Positions 53,180 to 62,479 are shown, numbered from the stretch's first letter. The stretch is DNA of 64,000 nucleotides from Antiquaquibacter metalliresistens (GCF_029211225.1 NZ_JARGEM010000005.1:1-64000); one strand, 5' to 3'. Numbers and translations are program-made. The notes: generated from the letters alone by a model not told the origin.

Positions 53180-54328
53180 ATGGCACTTTCGCGGTCGAAG
53201 AAGCTCGAACCGGCGCCGGTCGATGTCGAGCAGACGGTTCCCGTCGGGCTCAAGATCGCCGCGGCGTACTCGTGGCGAATCCTGCTCGTGCTCGGTGTGC
53301 TCGCGGTCTTCATCTACGTGTTCATCCAGTTCAGGTACATCGCGATCCCGTTCATGATCTCGGTGCTGATCGGGGCGCTCCTCGTGCCGTTCGTACAGTG
53401 GCTGCAGCGCCACCGCTGGCCGAAGTGGCTCGCGGTGACGATGGCGATGGTCGGCACCATCGCCATCGTCACCGGGCTCATCATCGTCGTCGTCGCTCAG
53501 ATCCGCAGCGGGTACCCGGACCTTCAGGATCGGTCCCTGGCGGCATTCCAGGACTTCCGCGATTGGCTCGTGACCTCGCCGTTCGCCATCGACGACACCG
53601 AGTTCGACGCCTGGATCGCCTCGCTCGTCGAGGCCGTGCAGCGTGACAGCCAGGCCCTCATCAACGGTGCGTTGTCCGTGGGCTCGACCGCCGGCCACGT
53701 GCTCGCGGGCCTGCTGCTGACCCTGTTCGCGACCCTGTTCATCCTCATCGACGGCAAGGGCATCTGGGCCTGGATCGTTCGCCTGTTCCCGAAGCGCGCC
53801 CGCCCCGCGGTCGACGGCTCGGGTCGCGCGGGCTGGGTGACGCTCACGACCTTCGTGAAGGTGCAGATCTTCGTCGCCGCGGTCGACGCGATCGGCATCG
53901 GTCTCGGCGCGTGGATCCTGGGCCTGGTCTTCGGTGGCTTCCCGCTGGTGATCCCGATCGCGATCGCGGTGTTCCTCGGTTCCTTCATCCCCGTGGTCGG
54001 GGCGGTCGTGACGGGGGCCATCGCGGCCTTCGTCGCCCTCGTCTACCTGGGCCCGCTGCCGGCGCTCATCATGCTGGGCATCGTGCTGCTCGTGCAGCAG
54101 GTCGAGGGACACGTGCTGCAACCGCTCGTCATGGGCACCGCGGTCAAGGTGCACCCGCTCGCCGTGGTGTTCGCGGTGGCCGCCGGATCGTACATCGGCG
54201 GCATCGCCGGCGCGCTCTTCGCGGTGCCGGTCGTCGCCGTCGCCAACGTCATGGTGCACACCATCTCCAGTGGCAGTTGGCGCACCAACCCGAACCCCAC
54301 CGCGAAGGAGATCTTCCCCAGTGCCTGA
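53180..54328 (+). CDS. AI-2E family transporter
   Basis: A 382-residue multi-spanning membrane protein (UPF0118/AI-2E permease family): helices near 33-80, an extended outer loop with DLQDRSLAAFQDFRDWL, then further helices from about 175, with the conserved GGFPLVIPIAIAVFLGSFIPVVG and LVQQVEGHVLQPLVMG. Members export autoinducer-2 or act as Na+/H+ or metabolite transporters; which applies here is open. The stop lies inside the ilvA 5' end, overlapping by eight bases. Confidence 0.88.
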   Translation: MALSRSKKLEPAPVDVEQTVPVGLKIAAAYSWRILLVLGVLAVFIYVFIQFRYIAIPFMISVLIGALLVPFVQWLQRHRWPKWLAVTMAMVGTIAIVTGLIIVVVAQIRSGYPDLQDRSLAAFQDFRDWLVTSPFAIDDTEFDAWIASLVEAVQRDSQALINGALSVGSTAGHVLAGLLLTLFATLFILIDGKGIWAWIVRLFPKRARPAVDGSGRAGWVTLTTFVKVQIFVAAVDAIGIGLGAWILGLVFGGFPLVIPIAIAVFLGSFIPVVGAVVTGAIAAFVALVYLGPLPALIMLGIVLLVQQVEGHVLQPLVMGTAVKVHPLAVVFAVAAGSYIGGIAGALFAVPVVAVANVMVHTISSGSWRTNPNPTAKEIFPSA

Positions 54329-55556
54329 GAACCTCGTGGGGCCAAGCCTCGCCGACTTCCAGGAGGCGCGCGACCGGGTCGCCTCGGTGGTGCATGCCAC
54401 CCCGATGGAGGACTCCGCCTCGATCTCCGCCGTGCTCGGCTCGCCGGTGTACCTCAAGTGCGAGAACCTGCAGCGCACCGGCTCGTACAAGATCCGTGGC
54501 GCCTACAACCGGCTCTCCCGCCTCACCGACGAGGAGAAGGCCAGGGGAGTGGTGGCGGCCTCCGCGGGCAACCACGCCCAGGGCGTCGCGTTCGCGGCGC
54601 GGGAGCTCGGCATCCGGGCCACCATCTTCATGCCCGTCGGCGTCGCGCTGCCGAAGCTGCAGGCCACCAAGCACTACGGTGCGGATGTCGTGCTCGAGGG
54701 CAATGACGTCGCCGGCTCGCTGAAGGCCGCCGCCGCCTTCGCCGAACGCACCGGCGCGGTCTTCATCCACCCCTACGACCACCTGGACATCGTCACCGGG
54801 CAGGGCACGCTCGGCCTGGACATCTACGACCAGCGGCCCGACCTCGACACCGTCGTCGTGCCGATCGGCGGCGGCGGTCTGATCTCCGGCGTCGCGAGCG
54901 CGATCAAGCAGCGGGCCGCCCTCGACGGGCGCACGGTGCGGGTCATCGGTGTGCAGGCCGCCAACGCCGCCGCCTACCCGCCCTCACTGGAGCGGGGTGA
55001 GCCGACCGAGATCGTGACGCTGCCGACGATCGCGGACGGCATCCTGGTGAACAAACCGGGTGTGCTGAACTTCGGCATCGTGCGCGAGGTCGTCGACGGG
55101 ATCATCACCGTCAGCGACGACGAGACCGCGCGGGCGCTGCTCGTGCTGCTCGAACGCGCGAAACTCGTGGTGGAGCCCGCCGGGGCCGTGGGCGTGGCGG
55201 CGATCCTGTCCGGGCAGCTGCGCGACACGGGCACCACGGTCGTACTGCTCTCCGGCGGTAACATCGACCCGCTCATGATGGAGCGCGTGATCAGCCACGG
55301 GCTGGGCGCTTCGGAGCGCTACCTGAAGCTGCGCATCCCGCTGCCCGATCGCCCGGGGCAGCTCGCGAGGGTGTCCGCCCTCGTCGCCGAGGCCAACGCC
55401 AACGTCGTGGAGGTGCTGCACACCCGCCACAACGGCGGTCTGCAGATCAGTCAGGTCGAACTGGAGCTGCACATCGAGACCCGTGGCCCGGCGCACGCCG
55501 AGCACGTGCTCGAGGTGCTGCGCGCCGACGGCTTCGAACCCCGCGTCGACTTCTGA
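54321..55556 (+). CDS. ilvA: Threonine ammonia-lyase (threonine dehydratase)
   Basis: It deaminates threonine to 2-oxobutyrate, the first committed step of isoleucine synthesis, or acts catabolically. The 411-residue protein has the PLP lysine in TGSYKIRGAYNRL, the phosphate-binding GGGGLISG, LSGGNID, and a C-terminal ACT domain (IPLPDRPGQLARVSALV onward). One ACT domain and this length suit the TdcB/short IlvA type. I chose GTG 54321 (MPENLVGP), with AAGGAG upstream inside the AI-2E gene. Confidence 0.93.
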   Translation: MPENLVGPSLADFQEARDRVASVVHATPMEDSASISAVLGSPVYLKCENLQRTGSYKIRGAYNRLSRLTDEEKARGVVAASAGNHAQGVAFAARELGIRATIFMPVGVALPKLQATKHYGADVVLEGNDVAGSLKAAAAFAERTGAVFIHPYDHLDIVTGQGTLGLDIYDQRPDLDTVVVPIGGGGLISGVASAIKQRAALDGRTVRVIGVQAANAAAYPPSLERGEPTEIVTLPTIADGILVNKPGVLNFGIVREVVDGIITVSDDETARALLVLLERAKLVVEPAGAVGVAAILSGQLRDTGTTVVLLSGGNIDPLMMERVISHGLGASERYLKLRIPLPDRPGQLARVSALVAEANANVVEVLHTRHNGGLQISQVELELHIETRGPAHAEHVLEVLRADGFEPRVDF

Positions 55557-55564
55557 TCCGAATT

Positions 55565-55587
55565 CGCTCGGTCACCGTGGTCGAGCG
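55565..55587. terminator. Hairpin between convergent ilvA and greA
   Basis: CGCTCG pairs with CGAGCG, with G-U and further pairs inside. The 59-base gap between the two stop codons otherwise holds GGTCAC/GTGACC arms. A bidirectional terminator is likely. Confidence 0.4.
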
Positions 55588-55615
55588 ACCCGGTGCCGAG
55601 CGCGGCCGTGACCCG

Positions 55616-56104
55616 CTACGGAACGTAGGTCTCGACCTTGAGGATCTTCACGGGGATCGACTTGCCGTTCGGCGCCGTGTAGCTCGTCTCCTCGCCGACC
55701 TTCATGCCGATGATCGCGGTGCCGAGCGGGCTGCCCTCGCTGTAGACGTCGAGGTCGCTGTCGCCGACGATCTCGCGGCTGCCGATGAGGAACGTCGACT
55801 CGTCGCCGAGGATCGTCGCCGTGATGAGGGTGCCGGGTTCGACCACGCCGGTGGACTCCGGAGCCTCGCCCACCTTCGCGGAGCGCAGCAGCTCGGTGAG
55901 CACGCGGATGCGCGCCTCGATCTTGCCCTGCTCCTCCTTGGCGGCGTGGTAGCCGCCGTTCTCCTTGAGGTCGCCCTCTTCGCGCGCCGCCTCGATCTTC
56001 TTGGCGATCTCCGCCCGCCCCTCGCCGGTGAGGTGCTCGAGCTCGGCGGTGCGTCGGTCGAAGGCCTCCTGGGTCAGCCAGGTGACCGCGTTGTCGTTGG
56101 CCAC
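55616..56104 (-). CDS. greA: Transcription elongation factor GreA
   Basis: It rescues backtracked RNA polymerase by stimulating transcript cleavage. The 162-residue protein has an N-terminal coiled coil with the acidic tip REEGDLKENGGYHAAKEEQ (about 41-59) and the C-terminal FKBP-like domain (SEGSPLGTAIIGMKVGEE). GTG start with TAGGAG upstream. An upstream hairpin separates it from the DUF4307 gene. Confidence 0.96.
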   Translation of the reverse strand: MANDNAVTWLTQEAFDRRTAELEHLTGEGRAEIAKKIEAAREEGDLKENGGYHAAKEEQGKIEARIRVLTELLRSAKVGEAPESTGVVEPGTLITATILGDESTFLIGSREIVGDSDLDVYSEGSPLGTAIIGMKVGEETSYTAPNGKSIPVKILKVETYVP

Positions 56105-56124
56105 GGGATACTCCTAACAGCAGC

Positions 56125-56150
56125 GAAACCGGCCGTCGTGGGCCGGTTTC
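56125..56150 (-). terminator. Perfect 10-bp hairpin between the DUF4307 gene and greA
   Basis: GAAACCGGCC and GGCCGGTTTC pair exactly around a six-base loop. It ends 18 bases past the DUF4307 stop in the direction of transcription, and greA starts 20 bases beyond. It is probably a terminator that makes greA expression independent. Confidence 0.55.
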
Positions 56151-56168
56151 TCAAGTGAATCCCCAAGC

Positions 56169-56570
56169 TTAGGCGAGCCAGCAGCGGTAGATCAACCCGG
56201 TTACCGCGAGTTCCGTCGTGAGCACGGTCTCGGTGATGCTGCGCGTGATGCGATCGGATGCCGGCACCTCGACGACCTTCCAGCCCACGATGCCGAACGA
56301 CGAGTTGAGCGCCTGCACGGCGCATCTGGCAGGCGTGCCGGGCTGGATGGTGAAGCTCCAGTGCACCGTGACGGCGCGATCGTCGATCACCTCGTAGCCG
56401 GTGTCCTTCGCCTCGAACTGCGCCCCCGTGCCGCCGAGGCCCGCCCAGACGAGCCAGGCCGCGAACACCGCGACGAAGGCCACGGCCGCGCCGAGCGCGA
56501 TCCAGCGGGTGCGGCGCGCGGCCCCGGGAGTGCGCCCGTAGCGGTCGTCGAGCCTGTTCTGCTGGTTCAC
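56169..56570 (-). CDS. DUF4307 domain membrane protein
   Basis: A 133-residue protein with the family start LDDRYGRTPGAARRTRW, one transmembrane helix (about 24-45), and an outer beta domain with FIVHW-like strands, AVQALN and two cysteines (ARCAVQ and YRCWLA). The function is unknown; it is an actinobacterial family found beside greA. GTG start at 56570 with GGGAG upstream. Confidence 0.85.
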   Translation of the reverse strand: MNQQNRLDDRYGRTPGAARRTRWIALGAAVAFVAVFAAWLVWAGLGGTGAQFEAKDTGYEVIDDRAVTVHWSFTIQPGTPARCAVQALNSSFGIVGWKVVEVPASDRITRSITETVLTTELAVTGLIYRCWLA

Positions 56571-56623
56571 TGCGTGCTCCCGTAGTCTTGACTCAAGGCT
56601 ATCGACACGAACCCTGAGGACCG

Positions 56624-56857
56624 ATGCACCAGCTCACCGCGGCCATCCTGTGGCTCGCCACGGAACCCACTCCGGCGCCGGAGATCGACGAGAACCTCGT
56701 CACCCCGGGAGCGATCGGCTTCGCGGTGACCCTGCTGATCGCCGTCGCGACCATCGCGCTCGTGATCGACATGGTGCGTCGCATCCGTCGGGTGCGTTAT
56801 CGCGAGCAGGTGCGTGCCGAGATCGAGGCCGAGCGGGCTACAGCACCGGAGGATTGA
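56624..56857 (+). CDS. Small single-pass membrane protein
   Basis: A 77-residue protein: hydrophobic N-terminus, an acidic outer stretch (PTPAPEIDENLVTPG), one transmembrane helix (about 31-50) and a strongly charged cytoplasmic tail (VRRIRRVRYREQVRAEIEAE). I recall similar small proteins of unknown function in related actinobacteria. GAGG precedes the ATG. It overlaps the convergent TrhA-type gene by 20 bases. Confidence 0.7.
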   Translation: MHQLTAAILWLATEPTPAPEIDENLVTPGAIGFAVTLLIAVATIALVIDMVRRIRRVRYREQVRAEIEAERATAPED

Positions 56858-57581
56858 CCGCCACGAGGAAGATGCCGGTCCAGTGGCACAGAAACGCCAG
56901 CAGGGTGCAGGTGTGGAAGAGCTCGTGGAAGCCGAACTTGCCGGGGAACGGGTTGGGTCGCTTGAGGCCGTAGAACACCGCCCCGACGGTGTAGAGCAGG
57001 CCGCCGGCGATGATCAGGATCATCGTGACCGGCGCGTTCTGGAAGAAGTCGACGATGAACATCATCGCCGCCCATCCGAGCAGCACATAGAGCGGCACGT
57101 ACAGCCAGCGCGGCGCTCCCACCCAGAACACCCGGAACCCGATGCCGAGCGCGGCACCGCTCCACACCAGCCAGAGCAGCAGCGTGGCCTTCTCGGGCGG
57201 CAGGGCGAGCACGGAGATCGGGGTGTACGAACCGGCGATCAGCAGGAAGATGTTGGCGTGGTCGATGCGCTTGAAGACCGCCTTGACCCGCGGGCTCCAG
57301 TCGATGCGGTGGTACAGCGCGCTCGTGCCGAACAGCAGCAACGAACTCGCGAAGAAGATCGCGGAGCTCACCTTGGCGGCGGTCCCGTCGGCCATGACGA
57401 CCAGCACGATACCGAGCGCGATCGCGAGCGGGAAGGTCGCCGCATGGATCCAGCCGCGCCAGGAGGGCTTCTGGTCGGCGGCGTAGGTGATCTCGTCGTC
57501 GAGCAGGGGAAGATTCGGGAGGTCTGCCGCGGGCTCGGTCTCCACCGCGGCTTCCGTTTCGGGGTCGGTCGCCGGCGTCAT
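56838..57581 (-). CDS. Hemolysin III / TrhA-family membrane protein
   Basis: A 247-residue protein with an acidic N-terminus and seven transmembrane helices of the PAQR/HlyIII fold. The metal-site motifs are SSLLLFGTSALYHRIDW, RIDHANIFLLIAGSYTP and FHELFHTCTLLAFLCHW, with the expected His and Asp residues. Members affect membrane lipid homeostasis; haemolytic activity is doubtful. Leaderless -10 upstream. Divergent from uppS. Confidence 0.9.
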   Translation of the reverse strand: MTPATDPETEAAVETEPAADLPNLPLLDDEITYAADQKPSWRGWIHAATFPLAIALGIVLVVMADGTAAKVSSAIFFASSLLLFGTSALYHRIDWSPRVKAVFKRIDHANIFLLIAGSYTPISVLALPPEKATLLLWLVWSGAALGIGFRVFWVGAPRWLYVPLYVLLGWAAMMFIVDFFQNAPVTMILIIAGGLLYTVGAVFYGLKRPNPFPGKFGFHELFHTCTLLAFLCHWTGIFLVAVNPPVL

Positions 57582-57593
57582 GCCGCAAGCCTA
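57582..57593 (-). promoter_or_regulatory. Leaderless -10 element of the hemolysin III gene
   Basis: On the minus strand TAGGCT (plus 57588-57593), six bases, then ATG at 57581. Confidence 0.45.
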
Positions 57594-57632
57594 CGGCCCA
57601 GCGTCGGCCCATACCTGTACGCCCGCTTGGAC

Positions 57633-57644
57633 TAACGTAGGCCT
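57633..57644 (+). promoter_or_regulatory. Leaderless -10 element of uppS
   Basis: TAACGT at 57633-57638, six bases, then GTG at 57645. It faces the divergent leaderless promoter 40 bases away. Confidence 0.45.
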
Positions 57645-58430
57645 GTGAGCGGGCGTCGAGTGCACCTGGGGCGTGGGTTGCTCTACGACATCTACCAGCA
57701 GCGGTTGCGCCGACAGCTGGTCGGGCAGCCCAGACCCCATCACGTCGCGATGATCATCGACGGCAACCGCCGCTGGGCGAGGCTGCGCGAACTCGAGACG
57801 GCTGCACACGGTCATCGCGCCGGTGCCGCGAAGTACCGCGAGTTCCTGGAGTGGTGTGACGATCTCGGCATCGGTGTCGCCACGCTCTACCTGCTGTCGA
57901 CCGACAATCTCACCGGCCGTTCCGCCGAGGAGCTCGCGCAGCTCTTCGAGATCATCGGCGACCTGGCCGAAGACCTCTCGCACTTCCGCGACTGGCGCAT
58001 CCAGCACGTCGGCTCCAACGACGGGCTGCCCGCCGCGCTCGTGGACAAGCTCGATCGAGCCGAGGAACGCACCAAGCACAACACCGGTCTGCACGTGAAC
58101 CTCGCCATCGGCTACGGCGGTCGTCGGGAGATCGCGGATGCCATGCGCAGCATCGTGCGCAGTCACGGCATCCAGGGCGGCACGCTCGACGACCTGGCCG
58201 ACGTACTCACGCCCGAGCTCATCGCCGACCACCTGTATACCGGCGGGCAGCCGGACCCGGACCTCATCATCCGCACTTCCGGGGAGCAGCGCATCAGCGA
58301 CTTCATGCTGTGGCAGAGCGCGCACAGCGAGTTCTACTTCATGGAGGCGCTCGGCCCGGACCTGCGCGAGGTGGACTTCCTGCGCGCGCTGCGGGCCTTC
58401 TCACGACGTCAACGGAGGTTCGGACAGTGA
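57645..58430 (+). CDS. uppS: Isoprenyl transferase (cis-prenyl diphosphate synthase)
   Basis: It adds isopentenyl units in cis to build polyprenyl diphosphates for cell-wall lipid carriers. The 261-residue protein has MIIDGNRRWARL (catalytic Asp) at about 36-47, the LYLLSTDNL strand, and LIIRTSGEQRISDFMLWQSAHSEFYF near the C-terminus. Chain length (short Z-FPP type or C50) cannot be fixed by eye. The stop overlaps the next GTG by four bases. Confidence 0.94.
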   Translation: MSGRRVHLGRGLLYDIYQQRLRRQLVGQPRPHHVAMIIDGNRRWARLRELETAAHGHRAGAAKYREFLEWCDDLGIGVATLYLLSTDNLTGRSAEELAQLFEIIGDLAEDLSHFRDWRIQHVGSNDGLPAALVDKLDRAEERTKHNTGLHVNLAIGYGGRREIADAMRSIVRSHGIQGGTLDDLADVLTPELIADHLYTGGQPDPDLIIRTSGEQRISDFMLWQSAHSEFYFMEALGPDLREVDFLRALRAFSRRQRRFGQ

Positions 58431-59551
58431 CGAGCATCGACGAGTTCATCGCACGGTTCGAGGAGGAGCCGGGGTTCCTGGACTTCGCCCATCACGGTCC
58501 GGTCGGCACCACGGTGCTCGAGGAGTCCAGCGCGATGTTCGCGCTTCAGGCCCGATCCCGCTTCGGCTCGTTCGGCAACCTCGCCGATCAGGACTCGCGC
58601 GTGCGCGCGGCGGTCTCCGCGATCATCGACTTTCCGGCCGACCGCATCGTCTTCCAGCCCAACACGAGTTCGGGTCTGATGCAGGTGATCTTCGGGCTCG
58701 ACGGGGAGGTCGCGCTGTCGCCCGGTGAGTTTCCGAGCAACACGGTGGCAGTGGTGCGAGCGCACGAGGCGCTGGCCGCGGTGCGTCCGAAGTGGCTCGA
58801 GACCGATCACGGTCGCGTCACTCCGGGCACGGTGCGGCGGCAGCTCACGAAGAAGACCAGCGCCGTGGTGGTGAGCCTCGTCGACTTCCGCACGGGCGCC
58901 CTGGCCGATCTGGAGGGCATCCGGCAGGTGATCGGCGACCGGTTGCTGATCGTCGATGCCACCCAGGGCTTCACCACCGTCGACGCGCCCTACGAGTTCG
59001 CGGACGTCGTCGTCTCCGGAGGTCAGAAGTGGGTGCGCGCCGGTTGGAGCACCGGGTTCCTGGCGATGAGCGATCGAGCGATCGAGCGTATCCGGCCGGT
59101 GCTCTCCGGCTTCCCCGGCACGGACGCCGAAGGCATGCCGCTCGACGAGGTGCCGCCGCCGACGCACGGCGTCGGAGCCTTCGTCGTCTCCAACCCGGAT
59201 CCCATCGCGCAGGCGAGGTTCGCCGCGGCGCTCGAGGAGATCGCGGCGGTGGGGGTGCCCGTGATCGCCGAGCATCTCGCGCACCGCACGAGCCGGGTGA
59301 TCGATCTCGCGGACGAGTTCGGCATCGCCGTGACATCCTCTCGGGACGAGGCGGAGCGCGCGGGGATCGTGGTCATCACGCCGGAGCCGGACCAGCTCAC
59401 GGTGCTGACGGCATCGCTGCACAATCACGGCCTCACCGTCACCTCGCGTGGGGGATCGGTGCGCATCAGCCCGCACGTGACGACCGAGGAGGAGACCTTC
59501 TCGATGCTGCGGGCGGCCTTCGTGTCGTTCGCGACCGCGATCAACGTTTAA
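58427..59551 (+). CDS. Class V aminotransferase-fold PLP enzyme
   Basis: A 374-residue fold I PLP enzyme: FQPNTSSGLMQVIFGL, VVVSLVDFRTGA, LLIVDATQGFTTVD, and the PLP lysine in VVSGGQKWVRAGWSTGFL. It is nearest to cysteine desulfurase/selenocysteine lyase-like and isopenicillin-epimerase-like members, without enough detail to name a reaction. GTG start coupled to uppS, so the two are probably co-expressed. A CGACACA/TGTGTCG hairpin follows its stop. Confidence 0.83.
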   Translation: MTSIDEFIARFEEEPGFLDFAHHGPVGTTVLEESSAMFALQARSRFGSFGNLADQDSRVRAAVSAIIDFPADRIVFQPNTSSGLMQVIFGLDGEVALSPGEFPSNTVAVVRAHEALAAVRPKWLETDHGRVTPGTVRRQLTKKTSAVVVSLVDFRTGALADLEGIRQVIGDRLLIVDATQGFTTVDAPYEFADVVVSGGQKWVRAGWSTGFLAMSDRAIERIRPVLSGFPGTDAEGMPLDEVPPPTHGVGAFVVSNPDPIAQARFAAALEEIAAVGVPVIAEHLAHRTSRVIDLADEFGIAVTSSRDEAERAGIVVITPEPDQLTVLTASLHNHGLTVTSRGGSVRISPHVTTEEETFSMLRAAFVSFATAINV

Positions 59552-59727
59552 CCTCCGCGACACACAACGCGGTGTGTCGGTCATAAGCTCGACTCACGAA
59601 ACGCCTAGCGTCGAATCGTCGGGCATGGCGCCCGGCCGGGACGGCCACGTAAGTTCGTCCTCGCGATCACAACGCGGCCGTTTCGCAACAGGATCCGGGA
59701 ACGCATGCTCCCGGGGATGGGGCACAC
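59552..59727 (+). other. 176-base leader upstream of phoH2
   Basis: No supportable gene. The first part has the hairpin CGACACA...TGTGTCG (59558-59579), probably the terminator of the preceding gene, and TAAGCT at about 59584-59589 could be a -10. The rest is G+C-rich with short self-complementary stretches. No known riboswitch motif was recognised. Confidence 0.4.
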
Positions 59728-61080
59728 GTGACCGAGCTCGCCAACTCCCAGCCGACCAAGCACGAGTCGAATGGAGGGCGCACGGGCCAGCTCGAACGCA
59801 CCTTCGTGCTCGATACCTCGGTGCTGCTCTCCGATCCGAAGGCTGTGCTGCGATTCGCCGAGCACCACGTCGTGCTGCCGGTCGTGGTCATCACCGAGCT
59901 CGAGGCCAAGCGCAACGATCCCGAGATCGGGTACTTCGCCCGTCAGGCCCTGCGCAATCTCGACGAGCTGCGCATCAAGCACGAGCGTCTCGACTTCCCG
60001 ATCGCCGTCGGCGACGGCGGTTCGCTGCGGGTCGAACTCAACCACTCGAACATGTCGGTGCTGCCCTCGGGCCTGCAGCTCGGCGACAACGACTCGCGCA
60101 TCCTCGCCGTCGCGCTCAACCTCGCCAACGACGGGCTGGATGTCACGGTCGTCTCCAAAGACCTCCCGCTGCGCGTCAAGGCCGCCTCGATCGGCCTGGC
60201 CGCGGAGGAGTACCGGGCCGAGCTCGCCGTGGACTCCGGCTTCACCGGCCAGGCCGAGCTCGACCTCGGCTCGGAGCAGATGTCCAAGCTCTACGACGAG
60301 GAGGTGCTGCACACCCGCCTCGTGGAGGACCTCCCGGTCAACACGGGTCTCGTCATCCACTCCGATCGGGGCTCGGCGCTCGGCCGCGTGACCGGTCGGG
60401 GCCAGCTGCGCCTGGTGCGCGGTGACCGTGACATCTTCGGGCTGCACGGCCGCTCGGCCGAGCAGCGGCTCGCGATCGACCTGCTGCTCGATCCCGAGGT
60501 CGGCATCGTCTCGCTCGGCGGCCGTGCGGGCACCGGCAAGTCGGCGCTCGCCCTGTGTGCGGGCCTGGAGGCGGTGCTCGAGAAGCAGCAGCACCGCAAG
60601 ATCATGGTGTTCCGTCCGCTGTACGCGGTCGGCGGGCAGGAGCTCGGCTTCCTGCCGGGTGACGCCGCGGAGAAGATGAACCCGTGGGCGCAGGCGGTGT
60701 TCGACACGCTCGGCTCGGTGGTCTCGCAGAACGTGCTCGACGAGGTGATCGAACGCGGCATGCTCGAGGTGCTGCCGCTGACGCACATCCGCGGGCGGTC
60801 CCTGCACGACGCCTTCGTGATCGTCGACGAGGCGCAGTCCCTGGAACGCAACGTGCTGCTGACGGTGCTGAGCCGCATCGGGCAGAACTCGCGGGTCGTG
60901 CTCACCCACGACGTGGCGCAGCGCGACAACCTGCGCGTCGGCCGGCACGACGGCGTGGCGAGCGTGATCGAGACGCTCAAGGGTCACGCGCTGTTCGGGC
61001 ACATCACGCTGCAGCGGTCGGAGCGTTCCGCGATCGCCGCGCTCGTGACCGAGATGCTGGAGTCGAACGAGTTGAGTTGA
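59728..61080 (+). CDS. PhoH family protein with N-terminal PIN domain (PhoH2)
   Basis: A 450-residue two-domain protein: a PIN ribonuclease domain ([15 protein letters not shown] at about 27-41, [12 protein letters not shown]) followed by a PhoH P-loop ATPase with Walker [17 protein letters not shown] and [10 protein letters not shown]. PhoH2 proteins are ATP-dependent RNA helicase/ribonucleases, often stress-related. GTG start; the ribosome site is weak. No small antitoxin-like upstream gene is visible. Confidence 0.93.
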   Translation: MTELANSQPTKHESNGGRTGQLERTFVLDTSVLLSDPKAVLRFAEHHVVLPVVVITELEAKRNDPEIGYFARQALRNLDELRIKHERLDFPIAVGDGGSLRVELNHSNMSVLPSGLQLGDNDSRILAVALNLANDGLDVTVVSKDLPLRVKAASIGLAAEEYRAELAVDSGFTGQAELDLGSEQMSKLYDEEVLHTRLVEDLPVNTGLVIHSDRGSALGRVTGRGQLRLVRGDRDIFGLHGRSAEQRLAIDLLLDPEVGIVSLGGRAGTGKSALALCAGLEAVLEKQQHRKIMVFRPLYAVGGQELGFLPGDAAEKMNPWAQAVFDTLGSVVSQNVLDEVIERGMLEVLPLTHIRGRSLHDAFVIVDEAQSLERNVLLTVLSRIGQNSRVVLTHDVAQRDNLRVGRHDGVASVIETLKGHALFGHITLQRSERSAIAALVTEMLESNELS

Positions 61081-61090
61081 GCGGTGGCAT

Positions 61091-61120
61091 CCCCCATCTC
61101 TATATAGCTAGAGTTGGGGG
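61091..61120. promoter_or_regulatory. Promoter and palindromic operator of the PadR gene
   Basis: CCCCCATCTCTA and TAGAGTTGGGGG form a 12-base inverted repeat with one mismatch around TATAGC. The right arm contains TAGAGT (61109-61114), six bases before the ATG at 61121, so a bound dimer would cover the leaderless promoter. Confidence 0.55.
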
Positions 61121-61429
61121 ATGCTCCCTCTCAGTCGCGTCACCGACGCCACCCTCGACGTGCTCGAGGCCCTGATCGACAGCGCGGACCCCGTGTGGGG
61201 CCTGCGCCTGGTCAAGGCCACCGGCCGGCCCGCGGGCAGCGTGTACCCGATCCTGGAGCGGCTCGAGCGCGCCGGGTGGGTCGAGTCCGCGTGGGACGAG
61301 GATGCCGCGCGTAGCGGCCCCCGCCGGCGCCTCTATCGGGTGACCACCGATGGCGCCGCGCAGGCGCGACAGCTCGTGGCGGCCCGCCGCCCGGCGCCGC
61401 GTGCCCACGCACGAACGGTGCAGCCGTGA
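61121..61429 (+). CDS. PadR family transcriptional regulator
   Basis: A 102-residue winged-helix protein with the PadR signature: ALIDSADPVWGLRLVKATG, GSVYPILERLERAGWV (recognition helix) and the wing RSGPRRRLYRVT. It is short, ending after the wing with little of the C-terminal dimerisation helix. It overlaps the following membrane-protein gene by four bases and probably controls it and itself, as in many PadR-membrane protein pairs. Confidence 0.88.
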   Translation: MLPLSRVTDATLDVLEALIDSADPVWGLRLVKATGRPAGSVYPILERLERAGWVESAWDEDAARSGPRRRLYRVTTDGAAQARQLVAARRPAPRAHARTVQP

Positions 61430-62475
61430 GCGCCGCCGAACGGATCGTGGTCGCCGTCGCAGCGACCCTGCCGCCGCTCGTGCGGGCGCGGTACCGCGAG
61501 GAGTGGCTGGCCGACCTGGGGTATGCCGCCGAGGCCGGCGTGCGTCCGTCGCACGTCGTGCTCGGGGCGGTCGCGACGGCGACGACGATCGATCGCGACG
61601 ATCCGGTTGTGACCGGGCTGAGCGTCGGCGCCCTGGCGGCGCGACGCGCCCGTTGGGGCCTCGCGGTGTTCGGGGTGGGGGCGGTGCTGCTCGCGGGACT
61701 GTGGCTCGCCGGCGTCTTCGGGGGCGCGCTGCCCTGGCTCGCCTTCGCGCCCCTCGTGCTGGGCGCGCTCATGCTGGTGCGCGCCGCCGCGGGAGCCGTG
61801 TCGTGGCCGGCACCGGTCACGGCGCTCGTGGCGCTGGTGCTCGGTCCCCTCGTCGTCGCGGCCACCGGCGTCGCGCTGCTCTCCGCCGCGGTGCTGATCG
61901 TGTTCCTGGCCGCGGGGGCCGGGGTGATCGGTGCGGCCGTCCTCGCGAACATGCGCCCGCACCCGGGGGATCGGCGCGGCATCGTGCCCGTGGCGCTCGG
62001 CTTCGCGGTCGTCCTGATCGGGATGGCGGCGGTCGGCCTGCTGCACATCTTCGTTTGGAACCCGCTCGCCAAGCTGCCGCACCTGAGCCTCGACGAGATC
62101 TATGCGGGCCTCGCCGCCGCAGGCGAGTCCGCGTCCCCGGTGATGCCCGTGATGTGGGCGATCACCGTGGTCGCCTCCGGCGTCGCGCTGCTCGTCGCGA
62201 CGGTGATGCCCGGGCGACGGTTCCGCGACGCCTTCAGCACCCGGCGCGTCATCGGCATCGGTCTGGCGGCGGTGGCCGGCGCGGGGTTCTCGGTCTGGGT
62301 GGCGGGATTCTCGATGGGCATGTCGCTCGCCGACGCCTTCGCCACGAGCGGCGGGGACACCGCCGGCACCGGTCGGGCGCTCATCGTCATCGCGGTCGCG
62401 GCCGGGATTCCCGCCGTGCTCTTGGCGCTCGTTCCCGGTCCTCCCGCGAGTGCGGTCGCCGAACCTCGTGAATAG
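61426..62475 (+). CDS. Multi-pass membrane protein, partner of the PadR regulator
   Basis: A 349-residue protein with a soluble N-terminus that has the VRARYREEWLADLGYA motif often seen in PadR-linked membrane proteins, followed by about eight hydrophobic helices from residue 75. No catalytic motif is evident. GTG start coupled to padR. I know similar actinobacterial proteins without function; a link to envelope stress is only a guess. Confidence 0.75.
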   Translation: MSAAERIVVAVAATLPPLVRARYREEWLADLGYAAEAGVRPSHVVLGAVATATTIDRDDPVVTGLSVGALAARRARWGLAVFGVGAVLLAGLWLAGVFGGALPWLAFAPLVLGALMLVRAAAGAVSWPAPVTALVALVLGPLVVAATGVALLSAAVLIVFLAAGAGVIGAAVLANMRPHPGDRRGIVPVALGFAVVLIGMAAVGLLHIFVWNPLAKLPHLSLDEIYAGLAAAGESASPVMPVMWAITVVASGVALLVATVMPGRRFRDAFSTRRVIGIGLAAVAGAGFSVWVAGFSMGMSLADAFATSGGDTAGTGRALIVIAVAAGIPAVLLALVPGPPASAVAEPRE

Positions 62476-62479
62476 AACG

